Source: Physcia stellaris
Taxonomy: Eukaryota > Ascomycota > Lecanoromycetes > Caliciales > Physciaceae
DNA length: 64,000 bases
Assembly: GCA_018902385.1 (NCBI GenBank)
Contig: JABSSW010000034.1
Span: 458,828-522,827, forward strand
Direction: 5' to 3'
This document shows, piece after piece, positions 19,009-28,990 of this stretch (positions are counted from its first letter, which is position 1; each line of letters opens with the position of its first letter). A program made the translations under genes and the position numbers. The notes under the pieces are model-generated. The model saw only the letters and a program-made list of their open reading frames with translations. It was not told the origin of the DNA and ran no database searches.

Positions 19009-19103
19009 ATGACGATGAAATTTTTCAGGCTTCTCATCCAATTTTGATGTGTGATGAAAAAACTCTCAATTTCGGTCCGTGCGACCGCCAACCTTTTTTA
19101 AAA
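19009..19103 (-). repeat. Right terminal inverted repeat
   Basis: Reverse complement of 7479-7573 over the full 95 bp. The GC-rich outer part (CGGTCCGTGCGACCGCCAACC) contrasts with the AT-rich interior, so the outer ends are less mutated than the rest. Confidence 0.85.
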
Positions 19104-19299
19104 CGACTGTAACGGCAACACGAGCGGCATCGCGACCGTCTTCCAAAGATTTCAGTCCGCGTCGTAGTTCGAAGATGAAGCTTTCGCAAACGCGATCGTT
19201 AACCTGAAAAAGCTTTTCTTGGAACGGTTTCTCCTGGGCGGCTTCAAGTGCGATTCGAATTTTCTTAGAAGGGCGCGAATTTGCTATGCTCTGGCGCAA
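19104..19299 (-). pseudogene. Upstream part of the gene interrupted by the DNA transposon
   Basis: Minus frame from about 19299 to the target site: RPSKKIRIALEAAQEKPFQE, LFQVNDRVCESFIFELRRG, LKSLEDGRDAARVAVTVVLK. It is helical, amphipathic and GC-balanced. The rest of the gene is 7280-7478 beyond the 11.6-kb insertion. MRQS at 19299 is only the first ATG of the open frame and an acceptor could lie nearer. The family is unknown; it is multicopy, since its end is repeated at 4904-5033. Confidence 0.45.
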
Positions 19300-19407
19300 T
19301 GAGTTGAGAAAGATTTACCCAGATCATGAATAGGAACACAGTCCCCGCTGATTGAACATCCTCATCTTCCTGCCAGAGTCGGGTAACCTGTTTTACATGT
19401 CAGTTTC

Positions 19408-19910
19408 TCATTGAGATCTGACAAAGTCTGGAAAGTTCACGTCGAGATACCATTGACCATTATGTTCCCAGAGTCGGACAACCTCAGTTTCATATCGTTT
19501 CTGAGCCGAATATCCCAATAGAACCGGAAATTGTGCCCCCAAAAGCGTCTGAAAGCCATTCTGCTCTGTTTCTCGATCTCGGGTAAATGGCTCTCCAAGT
19601 CTGTTTTCAATTGGAAGTTTGATTGATTCCTGATCACCGGACCTAGTTATTACCAAGTAGAGGGTTAAGGAAATGTTGACGAGTCGCTATTGAAAAGGTG
19701 CATCGACATGGTAGGAGTTTCGTGGCTCCAAAGGGCAACACACCACATCCGATTGTCAATTTGGACATTGGACGAGCTGGCTACGGGCATGACAAGAGTC
19801 TGAGGTTCAGTGGATAGACTGACTTCGGGGTTTGCTATGCTGTTGATGTTGCCTCTGCTCCATTTGCTGGGTGAGTTGTCACTGTTCTGGCCACCGCGCT
19901 TGGTTGACAT
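19408..19910 (-). pseudogene. Hypothetical gene with a frame break, upstream of the interrupted gene
   Basis: Two GC-balanced minus frames. The first starts at MSTKRGG (ATG at 19910) and runs Ser-rich and then MWCVALWSHETPTMSMHLFN, ending at 19665. The second, 19656-19408, reads LVITRSGDQESIKLPIENRL, PVLLGYSAQKRYETEVVRLW and GQWYLDVNFPDFVRSQ. A one-base shift near 19690 would join them into one beta-rich protein, so this is either a frameshifted gene or a sequence error. It may continue into 19104-19299 through an intron ending CTGACATGTAAAACAG near 19375, where VTRLWQEDED follows, but no good donor was found. No family recognised. Confidence 0.4.
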
Positions 19911-20407
19911 TCGGATGCTAGCAACACAAAAAGAGTGATGGGGTGTAACGGTAGCAAGAGAAGTTTGTAGATGTAAGGGAGGAAAGGTTGATGAATGTGG
20001 TTTGTGACGAGAAGCTATTTGAGAAGCAAAAGGTGAGCGCGTCACACCTGAGCATGGCTAAACCGTTGATTTCATGTATCAGAGCTCATGGTAGGGCTGA
20101 TCAGTTCGTCAGCACTATGTTGACCGACCACGACAATGTGCTCCCATCAGAGCGAGCGTAATCCGGCGCAGTGACAAGGAGGTGAAGCGATGCGTCGATG
20201 TATGGCAACGAGATAGTAATAGAGCGATCAAGAGCAGAGTAGAGCAGCTATCAAGACTTCATGAAGAACAGCAAAATATCCAGCAGAAGGTACGAATATA
20301 GCATGAGCATGAAATTCAATGGTGATTGATTTTACGAAACTCCTGCGCTAATGTTTCCATGACTATCATCAAGCAGAAGAAAATCTCATCATTTCACAAA
20401 TTATTCA
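19911..20407. other. No gene seen
   Basis: GC-balanced sequence upstream of the preceding gene and downstream of the next; only short frames. The 20045-19911 part of an open frame has no domain and is probably 5' untranslated. Confidence 0.35.
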
Positions 20408-20916
20408 CTAGCGACGTCCCCTATGATGACTGGAAATTTGATGATAGCAATATAGACAGACTATGATCCCACAGTTTCCACACGCCGTCCGAGTTTTTCC
20501 GCGCTGGATCGTACTATAGATTGATCAGTCGGAAACTGAGTCGTTATCAAGAGAGTAAACGCTTACATGTCACAACCCTCACATTGGATGCCTTTTCCAT
20601 TACTAACATTCCAAACTTTCGGGTATCTAGGATGATGAAGGCATGACGCCTTGAGTGACGGGGAGACACCCCGAGTGAAAGATTCAGGTCGGCGAGAGGG
20701 AGGAACAGGGAGAACAGGATGCGACCGATTGAGTTCGAGAGGAACGGCTGCATCTAATAGATGAGATTCAGAAGAAGAGAGGAAGCGAGCCGAGTATGAG
20801 AGAGGATTAGGCTTGCGTGTATATCCTGCCATATGTATTAGACATGATCTACACTTCTCACAGTGAAGCGACTTACGACATGGATAAAGGTCGATGAGAT
20901 CATAAGGTTGAAACAT
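20408..20916 (-). CDS. Small spliced protein with C-terminal Cys-rich zinc-ribbon
   Basis: Proposed exons 20916-20877, 20825-20567 and 20513-20408 give 134 residues. Intron 1 (20876-20826, 51 nt) has GTAAGT, CTAAT and CAG, but is in frame and could be retained (151 residues). Intron 2 (20566-20514, 53 nt) has GTAAGC, GACTGATC and ATAG and is needed to reach the Cys-rich end. After splicing the C-terminus reads IQCEGCDITIQRGKTRTACG, NCGIIVCLYC: C-x2-C-x12-C-x2-C-x4-C-x2-C. A similar pattern ends piggyBac-type transposases, but no transposase core is present. The middle is Pro/Ser-rich. The conserved element at 21053-21135 lies about 140 nt upstream of the ATG. Start chosen as the first ATG after that element. 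Confidence 0.45.
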
Positions 20917-21052
20917 GATGAAGATATGAGTCGATGCTTGAGATGTGTGATTTGTCTTATAAATGTGAAGATAGAGATGTGTGATATATACGAAAATGAA
21001 AAAATATGAAAAAGTGAGAGGCAAAGCTGAAAGAAGTACTTGACGGCAAGTT

Positions 21053-21135
21053 CCGGGTAATTCGAGTGAAAGTGGCACCACGCTAAGGCACTTTGATTTT
21101 CTCGATTTCAGCATCACTGATCATGCAGTGAATCG
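21053..21135 (-). promoter_or_regulatory. Conserved upstream element, copy 3
   Basis: Matches 1812-1895 through both halves: GAGTGAAAGTGGCACCACGC, TAAGGCACTT, then CGATTTCAGCATCACTGATC and ATGCAGTGAATC. The ATG of the spliced gene 20408-20916 follows about 140 nt away on the minus strand. Confidence 0.45.
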
Positions 21136-21297
21136 TTTATCATGAAATGATTGCTGTCACGACTCATTTTAATCGAATGTTCTTTTATATCATCTTTTCA
21201 AATCTTTCTAGCTTCTCATTTCATCGATGCAAATTCAGTCAAGTCGTGTCCTCAACATAGCAAAAAAACCTCTTGTTTCAGTAAGTCGTGTCTCTTT

Positions 21298-21390
21298 AGC
21301 ATCTCTCGTTGGGAAGGTAAGCTCACAACACATCTTTGAGCCGATTAGCAGGATCTGAGGCTTCTCGGGGCTTCTTGTCAACAGAGCTTA
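21298..21390. repeat. Dispersed intron-like repeat, copy B (pairs with 6751-6846)
   Basis: Near-identical to 6751-6846, with GTAAGC and CAACAG at the ends of a 68-nt intron-like stretch. The flanks diverge immediately, apart from TCTCGTTGG on the left. Confidence 0.75.
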
Positions 21391-21487
21391 CGCTTAAAAA
21401 CATGCATGCAGCGTTGCTTCTAAGTGTTATCCGTCTATCTTTGACTTCTATGCTCCATTGACTCCCCTCTCCCACCTCCACGTTCCA

Positions 21488-22754
21488 TCACTCCTCGAAA
21501 GGATCCCGATAATTCACACGACGATATGCATTAACGGGCTGGGCGACACCAGATAATCCCGACTCCTTCATAACGACCTGAGCAGAGCCCACAGAAGCCA
21601 CTCCACTCTCAGCCTCCTTCACAGCTGCCTCAATAGCGGCCTCTCTAACCTTGCCTTTCCCCTTCTTAGTTTTCTGCTCCGCTTTCTCCACCCCAGCGGC
21701 CATCAGTCTCTTCCGCGGCTGGTAATCCGGCACAAGCCGCTGCCTCGCGTATTTAACCCGCGTGGAAATCATCCCCTTGTTGATCTCCTTTGCCGGACAC
21801 GTCTCCGCAATCTCCCTCGGCGTCCAAGTTTCCAGAAGGTTAAGCAGGGTTTGGCCGTGGAGGTGGTTCGGGTAGCAAGTTATGATTTCTTCGCTTCCAA
21901 TGTCGGCGGGGAGGGGCGCGGTGCTGTGTGGGTAGTTGGGGATTTGGCGCCTACGGATAGGTCTGATGCGCTGGGAAACGTATTTTGGGGGTTGATCGGT
22001 ATCGGAATCGGGGATGACGTTGGGTGGGGAAGGCTGATGGCTGGAGATGGAGTGGGTGTCGTCGGTGAGAAATTGTTTGAAACGAGGAGACGATTGTGTG
22101 AAGCCTTGCTGACGGAGGTTATCCTGATGAGTAGATACTGAAAGGCCTTTGTTCTTAGCTCTTGAATCAGACAATGAGCCATTTGGAAGATGCTCCTGAC
22201 GGCTGGAAACCGCAAGATTCTTGGCTTCGGGCTCGACGGTAACTTGAGGTGATAAGAAGTCTGTGAAGTTTTCCTCACGAGACACCGCAAAGCCATTGTT
22301 AGGCTCCCCTAGATGGGGTAATGAGTAGTCCATATTCTCAGACTTGTCAAAATCGGGCGTGAAGCCTATGACGTCCTGCAAGGGTGACACCGCGTTGACA
22401 CTGTCTTTGGGCTCATCGTTGGAATAGGGCGATAAGAAGTCTGTGAAGTCCTCCTGAGGGGTGGACACGTCAAAGTCCTTGTCTGGCTGCTCTTCAATGA
22501 CTTCCGGTAATGTATCTTCGGGCTTTTGCTTGACTTCCTGTTGCTTCGCCAAGTCAGCTCACTTCCCTGGATAATCAGATTGAAGCACTTACTCGCTTGT
22601 GATGGGCAAGGACCTGAGCCCATCTGCCGGTGTAATCAATTGCCTCCCATGTCGACTCAAAGGTTGGACATCGATAGTAAGGCTGCTGAGTTCTGGATTA
22701 GCTGGCACGCCACAGGATACTGGACACAATATAGCTTACTTGATCTGAGTTCAT
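21488..22754 (-). CDS. Hypothetical protein, three exons (385 aa)
   Basis: Exons 22754-22740, 22685-22593 and 22537-21488. Intron 1 (54 nt) has GTAAGC, GCTAATC and CTCAG; intron 2 (55 nt) has GTAAGT, GCTGAC and AACAG; both are phase 0, so the model is strong. The long frame itself has no ATG at its 5' end, and splicing supplies one (GCCATGAAC). Residues 1-36 include FESTWEAIDYTGRWAQVLAH. Residues about 60-130 are acidic and contain two imperfect repeats (QEDFTDFLSP and EENFTDFLSP). A conserved-looking block near residues 250-310 reads GQTLLNLLETWTPREIAETC and RVKYARQRLVPDY. The C-terminus is Lys/Glu-rich. No transmembrane segment is seen; a nuclear protein is possible. Family unknown. Base composition is normal and no stops interrupt it. 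Confidence 0.75.
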
Positions 22755-23342
22755 GGCTGGTCGTCGTCTTTGGTATCTGTCAATTGGTATGCTTTGGCCT
22801 TGAGTGGAGGCGTGAGAGGGGAAAAACCGGAAAAATAAGAGCACTCCTTGGTTGTGATATGGATACTCCTGCCAAGTAACACAGATGAAAAGCTCAACAC
22901 CAAAAAGGCTTCACCCTACAAGATGAATAGATGAATGATGGATCACACCATGTGCACACCAAGGAGAAGTGAACAACAAGCTGCACCACGTCTAGCACAC
23001 ATGGGATTTGGAGGAGGTTTTCTCCTTGCAGTGTGAACAATAAGTTCAGTCCGTTTATCCACCACTCGCAGTTGTTCCACAATCTGGTACACTGTGTTTT
23101 GCACAGTTGCATTGATAACATATGCCCTGCAGAGGCTTTGGATGTGAAGAGGTGCGTAGGACTGGTCATATAGGAGCCCTACACCACAGCTAGATTAGAG
23201 TTGTGATATATAGTATATTGAGAGGCCCTACTGCAAGAGAATCCTCCAAACCAGCCAGACACCCTTCTTTAAGTATTGTCGATGGTCTTCGCAGCTATCT
23301 AGCGGCATATGTGCTTCCGCGGTGAACACCTATTCCTCTCGT
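22755..23342. other. No clear gene
   Basis: The ORF 23169-22894 (minus, 91 codons, Cys- and Trp-containing) has no domain and no splice context that I can support. The sequence upstream of the three-exon gene may contain its promoter; no motif was recognised. Confidence 0.35.
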
Positions 23343-23815
23343 CCTATCACATCGTCAGTCTGATGAATGAGGACTCACGTCCGATCGAACAGCGAGGTGA
23401 TTCGCCTGAGCTCCAGCATCAGTCACATATCTCAGATTCCCAGTGACCACAGCTCAATGAAGCCTTGCCTTCAATCACTCGCCTCGAAGGAATCCTATCA
23501 CACTGTCAATCTGATGAATGGGGACTCACGTCTGATGAAACAGCAACTTGATTCACCTGAGCTCCAGCATCAGTTACATATCTCAGATCTCCCAGTGATC
23601 ACAGCTCAGTGAAGCCTTGTCCCCAAATATTCGCCCCGGAGGAACCCATCACGCCGTCGTTCTGATGAATAAGAACCCACACGTCGGATCAAATAGCAGG
23701 CCATCCCATCCGTCCGAGCTTCAAGAAATCATAACCCCAGATCTCTCTAACGACCACAGCTCCACAAAGTCTTGTCTCCAAGTGCCACGAAAACTGAGCC
23801 CCAGAAGAAGTTGAA
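23343..23815. repeat. Tandem repeat, three units of about 151 bp
   Basis: Units start at 23343, 23494 and 23645 with CC(T/C)ATCAC...GTC...CTGATGAAT, and share GAGCTCCAGCATCAGT, CATATCTCAGAT and CCACAGCTC...GAAGCCTTG. Units 1 and 2 are close; unit 3 is more divergent. No consistent coding frame crosses the units. A minisatellite or an untranslated repeat. Confidence 0.7.
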
Positions 23816-24016
23816 AACCCAAACCTGATAGTCCATTCAGGGACAAAATGGGGTATGAAAGGATATTTGAAGGCTAGCAGTATACGGACCCTCATCTTGG
23901 TAAGTGGACGCAACGCGTTCGGTTAATGGACTCCCTACGCGGAAGCCAACCCCGGATCGACCCCGGAGGTCTTCCGACATACTCGTATTCACCCGGAAGT
24001 GGGTCAGACCCAGTAG
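23816..24016. other. No gene seen
   Basis: GC-rich sequence up to the first LTR of the gypsy element, with an imperfect palindrome around GGAAGCC and GGTCTTCC near 23941-23977. No tRNA-like fold could be built. Confidence 0.35.
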
Positions 24017-24164
24017 TGATGGAGTGCAAAATGCACCTTTCTCAATTAGCCTAGCCTAGCAGTAGCATAAGTGGCCATCTGGCCATCAGGGATTTTCTCT
24101 CATTATCATACAATGCATCTTGATTCTAGTCATTGATTTCTATTCATCAATGATTAATTTTTCA
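24017..24164 (+). repeat. 5' LTR, barely mutated
   Basis: 148 bp. Retains runs such as CTAGCCTAGCAGTAGCATAA and GTGGCCATCTGGCCATCAGG that are C-to-T/G-to-A mutated in the 3' LTR. This makes the pair a direct record of the mutation process. Confidence 0.85.
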
Positions 24165-24936
24165 ATGAGAATCGAACAAAAATCGTAACAAATTGATGCT
24201 GCAAACTCAAACAAAAGTACGTGTTTGAAAATTTTTCATTCATTTTGCATTTTATTCGTGTTGTTTCGATCAAAAGAATTTGATCGAAAAAAATCTTTTC
24301 ATTTAATTATCGTTACGTGCATTTTGTCATAATCAGAAAAATTTAATTGAACAAAACTAGAAATTATCGAAAAATCGAATAATTTATGACGAATCGAATA
24401 TTTCATTTTTCATTTTTCGAAAAAGACTTGCAAACTACATCAAAATCTAAAAAAAAATCATTTTTTTTTTGTTAAACAAACGATTGCTAACAAAATTAAA
24501 TCATTTTTCAAACGTGATTTTTTTTATTCATTCGATCAAAATCAATTTTACACAATTTTTTTTTTTGAAAATAGTTTCGAAGAAATTTCGTCATCGCTAA
24601 AAGAATTTGCTTTTTCGAAAAAAAATTCATTTAACAAATCAAAATTCGATTTAATTTTTTTTAAATCAATCATTTTCGATTCGTCAAATTCAATTTTATT
24701 TATTATGATTTCAATCAAAATTCGATTCTTTAAGAAATTTCGAAACGAAAAAAAAAAATTCGAAAAAATACATTGAAAACATAAATTGAACATACGAACG
24801 AAATTTCAAAACAATTGACGTCGATGAAATTACGATTAACAAATTCAAACGAATGCTGTTTCGTCAAAATTTGAAAAATGATGTTCATGTTTGATACAAA
24901 AATTTGAAATCAAATTTCAAACAAAATTGATTTAAA
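24165..24936. other. 5' leader of the gypsy element
   Basis: AT-rich, mutated; the minus ORF at 24793-24548 is a shadow. No domain is seen before the gag. Confidence 0.4.
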
Positions 24937-25583
24937 TTGCTGAAATTTTTTTTAAAATACTATGAGATTTTCGTGAAAAATGCTCAGACTAAAAAGTTTG
25001 AATTAAAAATGCAATTGATTCAATTGAAACAAAAAAATCAAGAATTGATTTTCGATTATATCAAACGAGTTTCAGATATTTCGCGAAAACTATTTAACGA
25101 CGAAATTGATGTCGAAATGACTATTTTGCGAAATATGAAAAACGTTTCGAAAAAAAACAGATAAACTTCGAATGTCAAAAAAAACAAAATTACAATTTTA
25201 TCGTTGTGAATAAGTTGATTAAAACAGTTTACAATAAAATAAACAAATTCAATTCATTTGATTCGAAATACAAAAAAATTATGCAAATGATGTTGTTTCA
25301 TACAACAAATTTTGATCAAATCAATGATGAATTGCTTAAACAAATTTTAATTAATAGTAATCAAGTTTTTTCAGCGATGTTTCAGACATTACGTTTATTG
25401 AATTTCAATTTTGATCAGTTTACGAGTTCGAGTCAACGAAAATTTACGAATACGCAACAAAACGACAAAGATTTTGCACATATAATTTGTTACATATGCA
25501 AACAATCAAATCATTACGTTCACATTGTTCAAATCAATCAAAACAAAAATTTAAAATCACGAAAATCATCAATCACGCAATGA
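24937..25583 (+). pseudogene. Gag remnant with zinc knuckle
   Basis: The first frame (24937-25164) contains LIQLKQKNQELIFDYIKRVS and ISRKLFND, typical of a gag capsid (LKQ...S-x-x-DYI-x-R). The second (25206-25583) ends with CYICKQSNHY; the last Cys of the C-x2-C-x4-H-x4-C knuckle is found in the next frame (SHCSNQS at about 25505-25525), so a one-base change has split it. Both frames lack Trp, Gly and Pro. The role would have been particle formation and RNA binding; it is no longer functional. Confidence 0.65.
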
Positions 25584-27868
25584 TATCAATTAATCAAATA
25601 CAATTTCAACGACAAACGAAATATTCATTTGCTTCTAATCAATCATTTTTTTCGAATGAATTGATTCGATTGAATGTTATTTTTAATCAATCATTTCATA
25701 ATCAAATTGTCAATAAATTACAACATGAATTTAAATCAACAATGTCGAATGTCGTAATTTTAGTATCATCATTGTCGATTTTGAAAAAAATTAAAATAAA
25801 AAATTATCACATCGACGACGAAAATAATGATCAAAATTTTTTTTATCAATGATTTGTATTTTATCAACACAAAAATTATATTTGATCACAATCATGATTG
25901 CGCAAAATGTTAAAAACAAACAAAAAGTTAATCAAGCAACGACGATTTCGTTTTCGAAATCAAAAAATCAAAATTTCGATTGAATTCGTCAATTAAAATC
26001 TCGAAAAAAAACGTAAAATATGTGTTCAATGCGAAAAGTCAAAATGATGAAAAAAATAAAAAAAATCAAAAATCAAAAAAATGAATATCTCGAAAGATAA
26101 AATTGACGAAAATGAATTTACGTTCATTTATCAATCGATTTCGCAATCAATTTTTTGAAAAAATAATCGATCATTCATTTCACAATTGTTTCAATCGATA
26201 TCGCAAAATTCAACTCAATATGAATTTCGAAATTCGTCGTCAATCAAATTCAATAAAAAAGAAAATTTAATTCATTTGATTTCGTACAAGTTTTCAAAAA
26301 TTTTCGATTTTATTCGAAATTTATTCGAAATTAGTCGATTCAACGTAAATATTATCATGAATTTGTTTTTGATTTTGTCGTTGAAACAATTTTTCGACAA
26401 ATTCGATGTGATCAAATTAAAATTGACAAAAAACATGCAAAAATTTATTGCGAAATATCGAATTCGAAAAATTAATGAACAAAATCGAAATCAACAAAAA
26501 ACGACGACGTCATTGATTATGACGATCACAAAAGCTAAAACAAAATCATCAATCATTATAATTCATGTTCACGAAAATGATGAACAATCGCAATTTTTAA
26601 TAATTATTTTTGAATAAACAATGTGAAACTGTCAAGAACATTGATAAATGAAAAATCGATGATGAAATTGATTAATCGTCAAAAACTTTTAATCATGAAA
26701 TTTGCATTTTTGTACGAACAAACGATCATTTTCGAATTAATTTAATCACGAATCACGTTGAAACGTTCACAAATTACATCGTATTTTTTGTTAATGTCGA
26801 AAAAATAAAAATTGTGATTAAAACGTATATCGTGAACAATCAGATTTATGATTTGCTATTGAGTATTTCATGAATGAAAAAAATAACTTTTAATTCGCAT
26901 TATGACACAGACGAAATAATCATAACTGAAAAAAATGAAAAAAAACGAAAAATGTCAACGCAGATTTTTTCAATTCATGTTGATTTATTAACGATAAAAA
27001 TGAATAACGACGACGAAATTAACGATTTGATCGACGTTGTTTGTCATTGTTTCTAAATGAACAATTAAATTGAATACGTATTCAGCGAATGATCGCTCGT
27101 TGAAACGTGAATGTCGCAAAATTGATCAAAATAATTTTAATATATTTAGTCAACAATCGTTAACGTTCATGACGACTATCATTATTTTTATTTTCGTGAT
27201 TACGAAAACAGAATTTATCTTATCGAAATATTCGTTAAATACAAAAAATGACTTTTCGACGCAAAAAAAATCAATATAAGAAAACTAAATAATGAAAACA
27301 TGAATGTTATTGAAAAATGATTCGAAAAAAATGAAATTATTATAAAATTAAACGTTGATACAGAAAAGAAAATGATTAAAACGAAACGATTAATTTATAT
27401 TTGAAAAAAAATATTTTGCAATAACAATTAAAAACATACGAATTACAAATTTTATTGAACATTCAATCGATTTTATTTCGAATGCGAAATCAATTCGAAA
27501 TACGTTATTTAAATACATTTTCAAAAAAGAAAATTCGCAAATCGAATTTTTTCAAAATTAAAAAATGCAAACATTATAGTCAAAAAAAACAATTCATGAG
27601 AAACTAAAATCAAATTTTCTTTCAAAAAAAAAAAAAGTCAAAACTATTGCGAATAATTCATAATTTTATATTTATCAACAAGTACATTATCAAATCAATT
27701 TACTCTATGCATCATATGAAAAAAATTATAATTATTTTTTTGAAATTCAAATTTTCGATTTATTTTTGCTCGAACGCAACAAATGATTATTGAGCGATTT
27801 CAATCAAAAAAAATAATGAAAATAAAATTGAATTTATTATTTTCAACGATCAATGAATATATCTAAAA
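25584..27868 (+). pseudogene. Probable protease and early RT region, unreadable
   Basis: Plus-strand frames (26186-26617, 26874-27056, 27070-27279) are coherent in composition but carry no motif I can identify. Their position between gag and the RT/RNase H part implies protease and RT fingers/palm. A YxDD box could not be found by eye. Confidence 0.4.
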
Positions 27869-28990
27869 ATGAATCAAGATTTTAAAGAAAATTCGTTTAT
27901 TTATGCGCAATTTTCGAATTTGATATTTGATTTTTTGTCATTCAACGACGTCGACGTGATTAAAATAATTACAATAATTGATGATCATGACGAGTTAATT
28001 TTCGCAATATTTATGAATGATCACGAAACGTCGATTACAAATTACGAAATTTTATTTAATTTTTTGCACATTCAATATTTTTTCAAATGTGTTTTTGATT
28101 CAATGTATTTATTTGATTTTAAAACGTATTTGTTTTCGAACAAGTTAAATTTTTTAAAATTTGAAAAAAATGCAAAAAATTTGAAATCAATTTTCAAACA
28201 TCGCAACAAAATTTTGAACTGATTTGTTTTAAAAATCGAAAAAAAATTAAATGCGTTTTTATGATTAACGTCTTTTTTACGAATTTTTATATTCGAAAGA
28301 GCGAAACTAATGCTAAAAATGAAAAAATTTATTTCATGTTGATGTCAAACGAACTCAAACTCAAAAAAAATCATGATGCAAAAATGAAATCATGCGACGA
28401 AAATTTGATTAAATCACATAAAACGTTTCGAATAAAACGATCAATCATTCAACGCAAATATGTGAAAAAAGATATTTTCGATTGAAAAACAAGTCAACAA
28501 AAAACATTCGAATCGATTAAAGAAATTATAATTAATAATGTTATGACAAAAACAAATTCAACATTTCAATTTCATTTGATCACGAATGTTAACGAAACGA
28601 AATTGAAAATTTGTTTATTTCAATTGCAAAATATTGAAACAGAAATTGAAATTATTTCGAAATTGTTAATTCATGAAAAAATGTTCATGTTTTTGTTTTA
28701 TCGTCTGAACGACGCAAAAACACGATATTCGAATTTTGAACGTGAATGTTATATCATAATGAAAAATTTAATCGAAATTAAATGATTAATCATGAACAAC
28801 AAATTTTCAATAATGATGTATATTGATTATGAAACGTTGAAATCAATGTTCGTCATAAAACAAACAAAAAAAAATAATAATTTCATGATTAAACATGTTG
28901 AAAAAATTCGATTTCAAATTACATTATCGATTCAATAAAAATCAACACATAAATATTGCTGATGAGTTTAATCGAATGTCAACTAAATTA
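27869..28990 (+). pseudogene. RT connecting region and RNase H remnant
   Basis: 27869-28222 reads NDHETSITNYEILFNFLHIQ, DSMYLFDFKTYLFSNKLNFL and IFKHRNKILN, matching the block before RNase H in a fungal gypsy family (DHETS-NNYE-F, K-T-LF, KHR-KIL-WP). 28543-28785 reads FQFHLITNVNETKLKICLFQ and MFLFYRLNDAKTRYSNFERE, matching the RNase H pattern (F-L-T-D-A-S-x...G-V-LFQL and MF-S-x-R-L-S-x-A-E-T-R-Y-S-x-x-E-R-E). A YIDYETLKSMF block follows after a TGA at a Trp position. The catalytic TDAS Asp is changed to Asn. Confidence 0.8.

Larger units (their letters stand above)
7479..19103 (-). mobile_element. DNA transposon with 95-bp terminal inverted repeats, hosting a nested gypsy element
   Basis: Positions 7479-7573 and 19009-19103 are near-perfect inverted repeats. 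Both start TTTTAAAAAAGGTTG, share CGGACCGA and ATTGAGAGTTTT, then CATCACACATCAAAATTG and a final TCATCGTCAT. The outermost TTTTAAAA is a palindrome present at both ends, so the target duplication could be TTTTAAAA, TTTAAA, TTAA or TA. Without the nested retrotransposon the element is about 4.16 kb. Its interior is heavily mutated and I cannot assign the transposase: long inverted repeats fit a MULE or piggyBac-like element, but no catalytic motif is readable. It interrupts a host gene. Strand is given as minus because the better ORFs run that way. Confidence 0.8.

Noticed and set aside
23352-23600. C/D-box snoRNA cluster suggested by TGATGA followed by CTGA in the tandem units
   Set aside because: The C-to-D distance is under 50 nt, the base before the C box is C instead of a purine, no terminal stem is seen and unit 3 lacks the D box. 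A simple tandem repeat explains it.
23921-23990. tRNA-like stretch (CCCCGGATCGACCCCGG)
   Set aside because: The arm resembles a T-loop only superficially; stems do not pair and no acceptor or anticodon arm can be drawn.
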